A DNA stretch of 64,000 nucleotides, taken from contig OY751493.1 in the NCBI GenBank assembly GCA_963565915.1, positions 1,054,001 to 1,118,000 of the forward strand. The letters are read 5' to 3'. A program made the translations under genes and the position numbers. This document shows positions 10,632 to 21,971 of the stretch, in pieces (positions within the stretch are counted from its first letter, which is position 1; each line of letters starts with the position of its first letter). Source of the DNA: Entoloma clypeatum (Eukaryota > Basidiomycota > Agaricomycetes > Agaricales > Entolomataceae). The notes beneath the pieces were generated by a model that was not told where the DNA came from, searched no databases, and saw only the letters and a list, made by a program, of their open reading frames with translations.

Positions 10632-13529
10632 ATGCCCATCCCATTGCTGCAGACGACCTCCGCGATGGAGGTCATCAACATCGTCCTCTCCGCGACGGGC
10701 CCGAAAAAGCGCCAGCTTGCGGGAATGTTTCTTGAACTCGTCGACAGGACAGATTGGCCTCAGTATTACGAGGTGCGAAAAGTCTAGCTAATTATTCGCT
10801 GCCTGCATGTCCTGATTCAGGGAAAAGGTCATACCGGAACCACGCTGTTTGAACAATATTAAAGTTGGTGTTGAAAAAGGTCGATACAAAGATGCCTTGG
10901 ACATATACACAGACCTCTCTCTTGTATTCTGGAATGCTTTGTTCTACAATGAACCAACAAGTCAGATTGCACTTGATGCGAAAGCCCTCAAGGTGCGCGA
11001 TCGGATTCCTTATGTTTCGCACAAGATATTGATTGTACTAGGACATATTAGAGGCTGAATGGAAAAAGAGATCAATATTGGCCGTCCCTCGTGCTTCCCC
11101 ACCACCTTCATCCGCTCAAAAAGTACACAAAGCTCAGATAGACGGAACTTACAACAAGCCTACTGCAACGCCACAGCCACCAGCAAACATCATTCACCTT
11201 CCGCCATCTTTAGCCCTAGCAGTGGCGCCAACAGCTCAAACCGTCCCACCATTAGCAACCGCTAGCACCTCCAAGGTCATAAAACCCGTCGCTATCCGTC
11301 CTAAATCTGCCCACCTATCCGAGGAAACAATGACGCCAGAACCTGATATTGAGGGTGATGGAAAGTGGGATATAGAGCGTGATGAGGAGAGCGAAGAGAT
11401 CGTGAGAGAGCTTGAGAAAGGCTTACCCAGGTGGCCTGGATTTGGAGAAGAAGGATGGCTCGAGGGTGTCCGTCAGGTGAGATTCGGAATGAAAGCATTC
11501 CCTGGACAAGTCGCTGAGCTCACCGGCAGGAACGTATCATCGAAGTTATCCACACTATCAAAACGTACAAAGATGTCAAGTGCGTTTGTTCTTACGCGTA
11601 TAGCCGTCTGAGCCTCAACTGTTGTATTCAGCGGCAACCGCCTTGCTACTGCACTTGAGGCCGTTTCTGAAGAAGCCACTACACCTTACCTATCATACAC
11701 GGTAAGCTTCGCCGTTAGTTCGGAGCGCCATGTCTGACGTCAAGAAAGTCGGCTCTGTCTTTGAAGATTGTCGAAGTGAGTTCCAAATCATTTTCTTGTT
11801 GCCCCTCCTTAGAGGTTTTCACCCTTTAGGATCGTGCTCGTTCCAAGACCTACAATGACTCGAAGGAATCTGACATGGATATGGCGCGGCTGTTTGAAAA
11901 GGGTCGTCGGTGGCATAAACCAGGCAGTGATTCATATGGTCATGTACTAACACTCCAAGTCAGTGAAATCAAGGCTTGATTCTATACTACGACTGACAGA
12001 CCCAATAGCGCCTATATCAATCCCTAATGTCTTCCAATCCACCGCCTGGTCCGCCTTACCACACGACGACAAATTTTGCGGCCCTCCGTGCTGGCCCAGG
12101 GAATGTCAAGCCTGTCCATGGAAGCGATGGAGAAGGCGTTCCTAACGTTACCACACATCGCGTGCTCAGCAAAGATAGGGCCTTCGTTGATGAGCTGCAC
12201 TACAAGGGTTGGAGCCTGAAACTTGCGGATTGGGTGCACTTGAGCAATCCTGACGACCCAAGTCGGCCCATTATCGGACAGATATTTCGATGTTGGATTT
12301 CTGATGAAATGTAGGTGAGCTTCCTTTCTTGCAGGAATACTCCTTGACATTTGTATGCAGTGGGAAAACTGGTCAACCAGGTGTAACAGTTTCTTGGTAC
12401 TACCGACCAGAACAGGTTGGTTGCTCTAACGTCCGTGTTTGTCATGGATGATACGATTTCCCGTAGACTTTCCACTCAGCCAATAGGATGTTTTGGGAAG
12501 GTGAAGTTTTCAAAACAAGTGAGTCCAACATAACAGATTCCAGCTGTACATGACATTTCGCTAACGACAATCTCAACTAAGGCCACTTTGCTGACCATCC
12601 CCTCGAGGATGTCATCGAGAAAATAGCTTGTCAATTCACTGCACGGCATATACGTGGTCGTCCACGACCACCTTTTTGGTATCTGGGATTCCCACTGTAC
12701 GTGTGCGACTCTCGGTATAACGACCGTGAACGCGTTTTTGTCAAGATCAAGAATTGGAACTCTTGCGTCCCAGAAGAAGTCAGGAAGAGCACTGAGTTCA
12801 TGCCGATATACCCGTTTGAGCGAACGGTATTCCCCCCGAGACTGCCAAGTCCCTTCGTTGGCAAGGGCGCTTTGAAGGGCTCCGTCGCGGGCAAGGGTCC
12901 GGGTGGACTTGTGGCTGGTGAGCCTGCCGATCAAGCGAGCGTTGATATCCAGAGTGTAGGAGCCATCAACGGCCAAAGGAGAACAAGGCAGAATGGTGGC
13001 CCTACTAATCTGGCAGGCAAAAGTTATGCGGGCGGATTAAGTGCTCATAGTGCTGAACTAGCCGCGGCTATAACGCAGTTCGCTTATCAGCCGCCCAATG
13101 CTGCTCGGTGCAGTGGCCCTGATAGATCTGTGATTACTGCCGCAGGCGGCCTTGGCGCCCTCGGCCAGGACCCACGTGTTGAAAAGTTGCCTGCTGAGAC
13201 TGGTATGTCGTATGCTCAAGTTACTACTTTGGGTAACTGAGCCAGCTCTTCGCATAGCGAAACATTTTGACCGTGACGCGGAGACCAACGAGGTTCTTTG
13301 GTTCCCGGCTCCACCAGTGAATATGGCGAGGTCCTCGAAGCCCAAGTATAGCATGGCATACCTTCATTTCCTGGCTAGGAAGCGGAAGCGAGAGCTGAAC
13401 GAGGACGCTACGGACATGGACGGTGGTTCTGGAGGTCATCCCTCCAAAAAATGCAATCATGCATATGTGCCATCCACGGTCACGGAAACCTTGCGAGTTG
13501 TGTTGAAGGAATCACTTGGGGCTAGCTGA
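10632..13529 (+). CDS. RSC1/RSC2-type chromatin remodelling subunit (bromodomain + BAH)
   Basis: Twelve exons: 10632-10772, 10828-10992, 11042-11476, 11530-11579, 11632-11701, 11749-11775, 11830-11958, 12009-12310, 12361-12415, 12467-12518, 12582-13202 and 13258-13529; 772 aa. The N-terminal ~100 residues are a bromodomain (DRTDWPQYYEVIPEPRCL, then DLSLVFWNALFYNEP). A linker rich in P, A and T follows. A BAH domain starts at about residue 400 (GWSLKLADWVHL, GQIFRCWISDE, VTVSWYYRPEQTFH, MFWEGEVFKTSHFADHP). Downstream is the conserved fungal segment FTARHIRGRPRPPFW and CDSRYNDRERVFVKI. This order matches yeast Rsc1/Rsc2, subunits of the RSC nucleosome remodeller, rather than Polybromo. It acts in the nucleus. 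The last exon (KHFDRD, LWFPAPPVNMAR) has a decayed copy downstream at about 13785-14055. Confidence 0.92.
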
Positions 13530-13784
13530 CCATGGATCTGCTGCTTGGTGTTCAATCAGCGAGGGATTAGGTGGTTAGTACCCCCCGCACCTCGAGAACT
13601 GAAATGTATCTAGGTGATAATCTGATGGCCGTGTTTTTTTCTTTCCCGATCCCGTCTATCTCCAATACTTACCATTGTCTGAGGGCGCCAAGTTTCTTCG
13701 AGATGTCGTGGGGCTCGGTGCTATTTAAGACCACTCAGAACTTCCTTGCGATACGACATGGGTCTGTGCGTGGGGTGCACAAGC

Positions 13785-14055
13785 CTTCGTTTGGGAACGT
13801 CACGAGCTGATTGAATTGGCTCCTCCAATAGCAAAACATTTCGACCGTGATCTGAAGACGAATGAATTTCTGGTTCCGGCCATTGAAATCGCAAGATCGA
13901 TTTAGCCTGATGTACCTCACGGTAAACTTCATTTCCTGGCTAAATCCGGCAGCGAGAGCCCGAAGAGGATATCATTGGTGACCCGCACAACGGCGCTTTC
14001 ATGCCCATACCTCCCACCTTCACCCAAACCTTGCGATTTATGGGGGGAATCGACA
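13785..14055 (+). pseudogene. Decayed copy of the last exon of the RSC1/2-type gene
   Basis: The segment aligns by eye with 13230-13505: intron end and acceptor (CTCCTCCAATAG versus CTCTTCGCATAG), then AAACATTT.GACCGTGA, CTTCATTTCCTGGCTA and the final ACC.AAACCTTGCGA block. Codons read AKHFDRD and TNEF as in the parent but soon meet an in-frame TAG, and internal stretches are deleted. The parent exon is intact, so this is a tandem partial duplication now pseudogenised. Confidence 0.8.
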
Positions 14056-14945
14056 TTCAATGTCCAGGGGCAGCTTGCCACGCGGCTGGTGATCATTCCC
14101 CGGATCAGCCCTAAGGTCTGAGGGACGGCGTGTCCTTATCTCGGGTGCAATAAATCTCTTGTTTTTTTTTTCCGAGCGAGAAGTGTGTCACCCAATCTTC
14201 CATCGTAATACCTGGGTTTAGTAAGGGCTTTTAGTTCACCTGACTTGTCATAGGACTCGATGACCACTAGCCGAGGCTGTGTGCGCAGCACAAACTGGTC
14301 TTTGAACCGGTTTGACATGTTCACAATATGGGGGGGAATCAAATTAGGCACCATGGGTTCCTAAGTATTTCCAATGGCATAAGTTAAAGTAGCAAGGCTT
14401 TGAGGCGAATCAGATTGTGTGTGTAAGCTTGCGCGTCCAGAGGGACGCCCAACAAGTGGTCACGGTGCCATGCCACGGTCTGTATCCTACAAGGATTCAA
14501 TTGATCGTGACCCCCAAATGACAAAGGGAGTGGAAGCAGGTCGTTACGATCAACACACCAGATCCAGAGTTCAGGCGAAGATCGTGGCGATTCGAGTGGC
14601 GACGTGGCGGCTCATCGCGGCAGCCTCACACGCCAATGATGTCCTGCGCAAGGCCTGCCTTTCCGTGTTGACCGGGCACTCTTTTCTGGGTATGTTGGGT
14701 CACAAGGCGGTTTGATTAGCCCGTGGCCCGAGCGTAAGTACTTGGGACTGTCAGTGATCCCAAGTCAGCAGGGCCCTTGTTGGTCTCTCAATCCTAGGTA
14801 CGAGGGATCTGCTATTGTAGGTTATATATTCTGCCCTCCATCCCTTTATCAAAGCCTTTTGGCCAATCGATTCTTCTAGTCAAGACCAGCCTGGTTGGCC
14901 CCCCTTCGAACCTTTTCCTCCATCGCTCACGCTCTTTCGTAATCG
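14056..14945. promoter_or_regulatory. Intergenic; promoter of the membrane-protein gene
   Basis: No gene is recognised. A TATA-like run (GGTTATATATTC) at about 14819-14830 lies some 115-125 bp upstream of the ATG at 14946, and the intervening leader is pyrimidine-rich, as expected for a basidiomycete promoter. Short open frames at about 14136-14354 (-) and 14419-14715 (+) lack recognisable features. Confidence 0.4.
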
Positions 14946-16778
14946 ATGCTGGCCCACGCGTTCGCCGCGCTCTCGGTCGCGGCCTGTGCTAGCGCCGGTG
15001 TCACTCTGGAAAGGCGGTCGGCTCAAACTTCAGCGGTGTGCCTCTCCGGTTACAGTTGGACCGACAACTCGAAAGACAACTCTCCATGTCTTTTGGCCGC
15101 AGTTGTGTTGGCTTCATGCGCAGGAAGTGGTGAGTCTGCATATTTTCTAAGCATCATATAAAACGATTTAATTTGAGTCGCCCGTAGATTGGACGGTACC
15201 AGCAATCGATGCAAACAGTCACTATACGACACCGAACTCAACAACAGCGAATCTTTGCAGCTGGTGAGTCCTGGTTGAATCGCTCAACAGCCGCCATGGC
15301 TGACCGCCACCAGTTCCTGGGCAGCATATAACCTTTTGAGCGCATGCACCTTGTGTCAAGGATTTCAGCAATCGATTCAAAAGTATGTTGATACACCTTT
15401 CTCGATATTTCTATGTGTGGCTCATTGGATCGGATGGTAGCTGGCCTTTCTATATCACCCAATGTGGCAATAATTTATCCAACACGTATGGTTCGCGCTG
15501 TTTCTCGTCTCACAATCTCTTACAACGGCGATAGATATTTCCCTACTCAACTCGCGGTTCCTGACGGCACTCTGCTTCCATGGTATGCTGCCACAGATCG
15601 TAAGTCTAAGAAGATGATGAGAATCTAAGCTCATGCTTTCTCGTGGTTTCAGCTGCTACATGGACCGGACAACGATTCAATCTTCAAGATGCACAGGCGA
15701 TAGCTGTGAAAGGTACGTGCCCATGAATTTCTATCATGTATGTTTAATTTGGGCGAACGGATGAACAGGTCATGATGATGTTACTCTTGGTGCCACTAAA
15801 ACAACACCAAAGAAGGAGCCAGCTCCGATCGGCGCTATCGTTGGAAGTGTTATTGGCGGTGTTAGCGGTGTTCTCGTCCTAATATTGGGATTTGCCTGGC
15901 TCATCTCCCGTAGGGGGCTAGTTTTCAACAGGGCTACGACAGTCATTGCCGATAAGGGACCTGGCCGTTCTGGCCACATGAAGTCAATGTCGGACACATC
16001 CCAGATGATGACTGCAAATGGCTTTGGGTACCATGAGATTGACGCCAGCTTTGGGACGATGACACCAGCTACCCGTCATACGCGGCCCCTCACCATGTAC
16101 ACCCATAGCGAAAGTATCACCTCTCATTCACACTTCGGTTCTGTGGCACACTCGGGTACCATCTATAGCTCCCCCTCTCCGCCACCAGGAAGACTCATGT
16201 CAGCAACTCCCATCAACACTCAAAACATGAATCGTGAAAATATCATCGTGCCATTCATGGTAACCTCCGACTCGACACGGCGACAAAGCCCCACCACTGC
16301 GAACTCGGGCGATCGGAAGCGCGCAGACGGGGCTATCATCCACGTGTATGATCCGCCCAACTCCCTCCCTGCCTCTATCGCACAAGCAGTTGAAGGCTCA
16401 AATTCGAGCGCCGACCCTCCGAGCAGGCCACGCATCAACCCACCTGCGTATAGCCCATTTCCCGCTGCAGACGGTACATCCTCTCCAACATCTCCCGCCA
16501 GGAGTAGCGCGGTCCATTCCAAAAAACGTTCGCGAGACACACTCGACTCCAACCGGAGTTCGTCCCCGACGACACCTGTACGCAGTACACGCGGCCTTTC
16601 GGTGTTGGCCGATGTGATCGAGGAGATGGGATTCCGGCGAACGGAGACTATGATGAGCGGGACGGCTGCTGACACGTTGGCGACTGGCCTGAGCGTTCAG
16701 GTCCCAAGGAATCAGGTATTCAGACCTGTTGTTGGAAACCCTGACCCGAGCCCTATCAGTCCTGCCAATACTACATGA
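14946..16778 (+). CDS. Single-pass membrane protein with cysteine-bearing ectodomain
   Basis: Seven exons: 14946-15129, 15188-15263, 15314-15382, 15441-15485, 15535-15599, 15653-15712 and 15769-16778; 502 aa. A signal peptide (about 20 aa, ending ACASAGV) is followed by an extracellular region to about residue 187. That region carries the pattern W-x-D-N...SPCLLAA..L.SC, then LCSCSWAAYNLLSAC.LCQ, of a family common in Agaricomycetes. One glycine-rich transmembrane helix (about 188-212, IGAIVGSVIGG to GFAWLISRR) is followed by basic residues, giving a type I topology. The cytoplasmic tail of about 290 aa is rich in S, T and P. Function is unknown; a surface sensor or cell-wall-associated role is only inferred from topology. 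Confidence 0.85.
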
Positions 16779-17200
16779 AGCGTGATGACTTGCGAGTTTC
16801 TTTTCGCGGTACTCCATTCATCTGGATGACTTCGATGGCTTATGTACTGTACTTACTCCAGGACTTACTCTCTGTACTCGGTTCTACTTACTTTGGATCC
16901 GGCTCGTGCGTTATATAGGGAAGAGCCGGAATCTCCCATAATTTACAACAAAAGTGGAGGACTTCACTTCTCCAACCTTGTATGATAAGTAGCGTATGTA
17001 GATAGCTTTGTTAGATTTCCATATTCTAATACCTGATACCATCTGTACATGGAGTATATGACTTTTTTTTTCCGAGTTGATCGCGAAAAACGAGGTTATA
17101 CAATACTCTCATGACGTCCCCAGTCTCCGAGTTCGTTCACGTCGTGGTTGGAGATATTCTGAAGTACGCTGCTGAATGGACGAGGCACATGGTCACAGAA
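16779..17200. other. Convergent 3' regions, no gene seen
   Basis: This lies between the membrane-protein gene (+) and the first GFA gene (-). It holds short T-runs and no coding signal. Confidence 0.5.
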
Positions 17201-17742
17201 TCACAGTTTAACACGGGGCTTTGACGGGGCGGTCTTTATTCCAACGACCCAAGGTCTCTTGCACTCAGGAAAGCTTTCTTTCTTGGGTACTGGCAAAATC
17301 GACTGTCAGAACGATTTGAGAATCGTAAACGAGCAGGCCGCTCACGTACGCCAAGTAAATTCATCGTCCACTGTCCCCGCAGCAACTATCTTGAACTTGT
17401 TGGCTTCGTTCGAGACAAATATAGATGAACCACAGGTTGGGCAAAACCAGCGGTGCAAGACATCCCCGCTTTTTGTATCGGGGTCGTCATATCTCTTGAT
17501 GTTGTCCTTGCCGTGCGTGATCACGAGTTTCTGGGCAGGCAGAAGGTATTCGTTAGATGGTCTAGTGCAGTTGTGTTGGCGGGGAGGCTCACGTCTGGTG
17601 GGAAGAAGGCGTTGGATGCGAAGGAAGAACCAGAGAATTTCCGGCAGTTGGTGCAGTGGCAGACGATGAATGTGAATGGCTCTCCGGTGGCTTCGTATCT
17701 GATGGAACGGCAGAGACAAGATCCATGGTATACTTTGGACAT
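17201..17742 (-). CDS. GFA-domain protein (glutathione-dependent formaldehyde-activating enzyme/CENP-V family), copy 1
   Basis: Three exons, 17593-17742, 17350-17530 and 17201-17289, give 139 aa. The zinc-binding pattern is clear: C9-x-C11, then C28-H-C30-x2-C33, then C80-x2-C83 followed by GSS. An F.SNAFF segment and the C-terminal P-K-K-x-x-F-P motif complete a full-length GFA fold. The second acceptor was chosen because it alone yields the C-terminus seen in the neighbouring paralogue (copy 2). The family includes glutathione S-hydroxymethyl-binding enzymes, but most fungal members have no proven substrate. Copy 2 lies about 0.9 kb away on the same strand. Confidence 0.88.
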
Positions 17743-18656
17743 TGATATGTGAGTTCTGGAAAGTGGTGGATAGAGGATACTGTACATTCGAACCGGTTAT
17801 TACTTTGCAATTGCCGATGGGATTATCACTGTCCAGTGTACAACTCCCGAGTCTGGACCTGCAATGGGGGTCCTGTGAAGAACGGGTGTTGGCGTCATCG
17901 ACAGACAGCTAGTCAATGAATCTGCTATATTTCTCTGTACTCCATCGTATCTGATACGAAAGGGGTTTGAATATATCCAAATGCCATTTGGTGAAGAGCA
18001 AAGGTACATTCGCATGTAGAATCTTACCAGTTGCTTATCATTCTTTAGTCTTGAGTGAAGGTTTTTATCCAGTGCAGAAATCAGTGGCCGACGTTTCTCC
18101 TGGGGTGGTCACAGGACAACCGTCTTTGGATCAGCCTGGACATTCACAACCTCCTTCACGCTTTCCCGGTCGCACTCCGAGTACTGACGCGTGGAGACTC
18201 CCACTTCTGCCCACAGATATATCCACGTATTGCGACTGGATTGTTGAGTACTCGGAAGACGACGGCTTTGCTCACTGCACAGCCATACTCACAAGAAGTC
18301 ACCCTGCGAAACGAGAGGAAGGAACTCAGACGTATCAAAACCAAAACCACCACCCCAGCCCCAGCTTGTCATCGCTTACAACGAACCATAGCATGCGGCC
18401 GACATATATTATGACGTGTCGCCCTTCCCTCGAACAGGCATGTAACCTTCAGGGGGACCGCAAGGTCGCAGAATGAAGTATATCTGGTCTCCCTTTCAAC
18501 AAACGTAGGAGACGCGGTACAGGGCCGTCGAACGTTTGGAACCTTGAGAGGTGAGTTCAAAGGAAACCTGGATGTATCGATTGACGATCTTCTAACAGCT
18601 ACTCTGTGAATTCCTCTGTATTCCCTCACTATATTTGGCGTGAAACCACACCAATA
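17743..18656. other. Region between the two GFA genes, no gene recognised
   Basis: It should contain the promoter of copy 1 and the 3' UTR of copy 2. A plus-strand open frame (17967-18476) has no recognisable domain or credible start context and was not called. Confidence 0.45.
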
Positions 18657-19182
18657 TCAGGCATCCAGCTTGATTCCTGTGACCCACGCTTTGGTCTTCT
18701 CGGGGTAATTCTCCCACTTGGGCGCTGTGCATGGAGAGTACAGAATCAGCGTCCAAAGCTTTGCCCAAGGCAGCTGGTATATCAACTTACACCAATCGGT
18801 CGCATCGTCCAATGTTCCGATATCCGTGATTATCCACTCTTTTCTCGTCGCATCCGTCACCAAAACACTAGAACCGCACTCCTTGCAGAATTGCCGTATG
18901 ATCGAATTGCCACTCTCCGTGTCGGAATCGACGTAATCCTTGAGGAATTCTTGGCCCTTGGTGACTACCACTTGCTAATGGTAGGGAAGTGTTTGTTGGG
19001 ATCGGGGGGACCCTCTGAACATCAAGCCGGCTCACCTCTGGTTTGAAGAACGGATTAGACGAGAAAGCGGACCCTCCCCATTTCTGGCAGTTGACACAGT
19101 GGCAGATGTTGAAATTGAACGGGTCTCCGGTGACTTCGTACTGGATGGCGTGGCAGAGACAGGAACCGTGTTTGAGGGACAT
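18657..19182 (-). CDS. GFA-domain protein, copy 2
   Basis: Three exons, 19036-19182, 18791-18974 and 18657-18724, give 132 aa with the same intron positions as copy 1. Zinc ligands C8-x-C10, C27-x-C29-x2-C32 and C79-x2-C82 are conserved, as is the GSSVLV strand. The C-terminus PKWENYPEKTKAWVTGI matches the usual family end. Identity to copy 1 is moderate (SSNPFFKPE versus ASNAFFPPD), so the duplication is not recent. Substrate unknown, as for copy 1. Confidence 0.88.
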
Positions 19183-20000
19183 GGTGGGTGGGGGAAAGTG
19201 ATCCTACGAGGCTGAGTATCTACTGACTGGTTACCCATGCAGGTTATAAGCATGATTCTGCTCAAGCTCGTCCCTGAGCCTAGGAGCAAGGATGAGCCTC
19301 CATCATGGGCTGACTCACTCGCCGAAGAGCGCGCAGTAAGCATTTCTACATAATACTCACATGTTACATACGTGGCTTACCTGGTGTGAAGTTCTCCCCC
19401 CCCTGTGTCCTTGGCAGGTTGCGTTGTATCAAGTACCGATAACGCGCACAACGTAATTGTTGGTCATGCAAGGGAGCCTTCTTCCCAGCGAACCCTCCCC
19501 TCGACTGCGGTCTCTGGCCGGCTCTCTTCCATGCTGTACCAAAACTACAATTGCCGCATTCACGTTCCACCGAGTCTGGCTCGCATGCGGACAGCTGTTT
19601 TTTTTCTCGGCCAGTATAATCCCCCAAGCCGAGAGGAGCGCCTACAAATGGACCCGAGTCAGAGGGGGTGCAACGAAGCGCTGAGCCTGTTCTCTGATAG
19701 CCTTCAGTTTTTACTACCCACTTTACCCTAGAACAAGGAAGCAGGTGTGCTCTTGTCACAACAAGCTCAAGGTTAAATCAACTGCTGAAGATACTATGTA
19801 TAAAGGGGCTGGGCTTGACCGAGGTTCTTCGCGGCCAGACGTCATATTCTTTTCGGGGTCGAAACGTTTTCAAGTCGTCGACCTTCGCCCAAGGCTAGAT
19901 CCATATGAATTCCTGTTCGTTTTTGGTACAATATATCAATCCAGTCCAACGCCGTTCATCTCAGTCGTATATTTCGATCTCTTGTGCATCAACGGGTTCC
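19183..20000. other. No confident gene
   Basis: A short plus-strand frame at about 19234-19332 (MQVISMILLKLVPEPR...) ends at a GT and looks exon-like, but no partner exon with matching phase and known homology was found. Poly-C at 19397-19404 and otherwise nothing supportable. Confidence 0.3.
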
Positions 20001-20417
20001 TCATTGAAATGCACTAATTTTAGTTTCTGGAGGTCTCACATGTTCATCGTTTGCTGTAGTCTTGCCGTCCTTCCATTTACCATCCAAATACCACCCAGAC
20101 GTTCGAGCTTTCAATCTAGCGCGCTTGTTCAGTGAGACGTCACCCGACTTTGGCCTTGAATGGCAAGTGGTCCCGACTGCAATGATGTCGCGAGAAAACG
20201 TGGAAATGTTGCGGTGAACGACGTGTCGTCCCCAGTTGGGTATAGTGCGACTAATATCCGTCAGTGCAGGGAAGAGAAGGTTGTTTCCGACTTGGGTTGC
20301 CGACGGCAAATACTGACCTTTGGCTTTAGGAGTTGGTTCGAGAAGGAGAAAAGGAGTCCGGAGCGCCTGGACCAGCTGCACAATGCCAGCTGTCTTATAA
20401 TTCCTCCCCATCGACAT
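20001..20417 (-). CDS. Possible small basic protein (uncertain)
   Basis: A continuous frame of 138 aa starts MSMGRNYKTAG and is rich in K and R near the end (SLNKRARLKARTSGWYLDGKW). I do not recognise a family. A convincing intron (GTCAGT donor after KAK, CTGAC branch site, TTAG acceptor, 67 nt) lies within it; splicing it would switch to another frame that stops after about 40 codons. Either the unspliced frame or the spliced one could be real. Its ATG is only 5 bp from that of the plus-strand gene at 20423. Confidence 0.3.
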   Translation of the reverse strand: MSMGRNYKTAGIVQLVQALRTPFLLLEPTPKAKGQYLPSATQVGNNLLFPALTDISRTIPNWGRHVVHRNISTFSRDIIAVGTTCHSRPKSGDVSLNKRARLKARTSGWYLDGKWKDGKTTANDEHVRPPETKISAFQ

Positions 20418-20422
20418 GTACG

Positions 20423-20896
20423 ATGCCCTCCTCGCAGCCTTCGCTTAACAGCAACCGACCAGGACCCTTCTCGGTGATCGAATTTGGTAATCTGGTCTCG
20501 GCAGCGCTCGCATTGGACAATGATCATGCGAATCGGTTGTCAGAATCCCTACTTCAATTTGACCCTGACTTGCACCTCGTCCCATACAGCGCAAACCCCA
20601 ATATAATCGAAGATGGTTCTGTTCGCCACACAAGTCCCGACATCAATGAGGCCGAATTTTCAGAAACAAAACCTGGGGCTTCGCCCGAGCCACCGTCCCC
20701 GCCTTCTTCGTCTCCTCTACAGGATTCCACGACTCACGAACAAAATATGAAGTTCATGAAGCTGAATACGAACTGGATAAACCCTACACGAACACGCAAA
20801 CTCTTCACTAAAATGAAACGCAAAGCGGCCCACATCCTCCGGCCCGCCTCCTCCACCCCAACTCCAGTCTCAGAGGCAAAGGAGGGTCTCCCCGAG
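20423..20896 (+). CDS. 5' part of a gene cut by an assembly gap; paralogue of the 22142-24178 gene
   Basis: The open frame runs 158 codons from ATG 20423 into the N run at 20897. Its N-terminus PGPFSVIEFGNLVSAALAL...LSESLLQFDPD matches the first exon of the convergent gene at 24178 (SPFSVQEFGHLVALAL...FSESLLQFSFDPD). A later segment (RKLFTKMKRKAAHILRPASS) matches RRQFIDKLKRRASAAAYALRP there. Thus this is an inverted paralogue. The region between those blocks is longer here and may contain an unspliced intron. Most of the gene, including its end, is hidden in the gap. Function unknown. Confidence 0.65.
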
Positions 20897-21096
20897 NNNN
20901 NNNNNNNNNNNNNNNNNNNNNNNNNNNNNNNNNNNNNNNNNNNNNNNNNNNNNNNNNNNNNNNNNNNNNNNNNNNNNNNNNNNNNNNNNNNNNNNNNNNN
21001 NNNNNNNNNNNNNNNNNNNNNNNNNNNNNNNNNNNNNNNNNNNNNNNNNNNNNNNNNNNNNNNNNNNNNNNNNNNNNNNNNNNNNNNNNNNNNNNN
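20897..21096. other. Assembly gap (200 N)
   Basis: Exactly 200 N, so probably a fixed-size placeholder. The true length is unknown and it interrupts the gene starting at 20423. Confidence 0.99.
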
Positions 21097-21765
21097 CTAC
21101 CTGTAGGCTTTATTGTAGTGTTTCTTGATATTCTTGAGCGAACTCTAGCATATACTAGGGGGGGTAATGTGACTGGATCTGTCAGATGATGTAGTTTTTC
21201 TGACGCATTCAATTTTGCTCAATTGACAGGTATATCTAATCTAATGTGTGATCTTATCTACACCCCTAAATAGGTAACTTATTCCGAGTCAAACCCTGGT
21301 GGCGCATCAAATCCACGCTCATTGCTCTGAAAGTTTTTTTTTTCTTTTTCCCTTGTGGCTGCAAGGGCTGCGGACAACTGTTGACTTGTTTTCATTTTGC
21401 TGAAACATCTATCATATGAAGGGCGCGTCCGTACGCTCGGACATGGTCCGACGACGTCGCCCTGGTCCCTACCTCAGCTTCCTGCACAGCTATACAGATC
21501 TTTATTCCTATCCGACTCGGAGTTCCATACAAACGTTCTTTTATGTATGTGGTAAATAGAATCTTTGATGCAGGGAGTAAGTACATATACTTTGGGGGGG
21601 GAAATGCTGTGATGAATATCGTGTCATTGCCCCAAGATGATGTTAACGTATGTACATATGTACTTATTACAATATCTGTACAATATTGAACAAAGAACAA
21701 ATAGGTGGTGAGCTTTTCATGGTTTGGAATTATGATATTATTATTGTTACACCAGAGTCCAAGAT

Positions 21766-21782
21766 GGGGGGGGGGGGGGGGG
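21766..21782. repeat. Homopolymer run of 17 G
   Basis: Seventeen consecutive G on the plus strand, 3' of the minus-strand gene. Its length is likely unstable and error-prone in sequencing. Confidence 0.9.
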
Positions 21783-21918
21783 TGAGACTTATGGAGTACG
21801 TACTTTGACTTGCTAATCTACCAAGAAAAAAAAAAACGATGAGGGAGGGAGGGAAGACACGAGAACCTAAAAAAGGAAAGACAAAAGTTGGATTTTGACG
21901 ATTATAAGAAAAGTTTCT

Positions 21919-21971
21919 GAGGTATATAAAAAAGGAGAGCGAGGTATATAAAAAAGGAGAGCGAGGTATAC
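21919..21971. repeat. 22-bp tandem repeat, 2.4 copies
   Basis: The unit GAGGTATATAAAAAAGGAGA + GC occurs at 21919-21940 and identically at 21941-21962, followed by a partial third copy. It lies downstream of the minus-strand stop codon at 22142. Confidence 0.9.
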
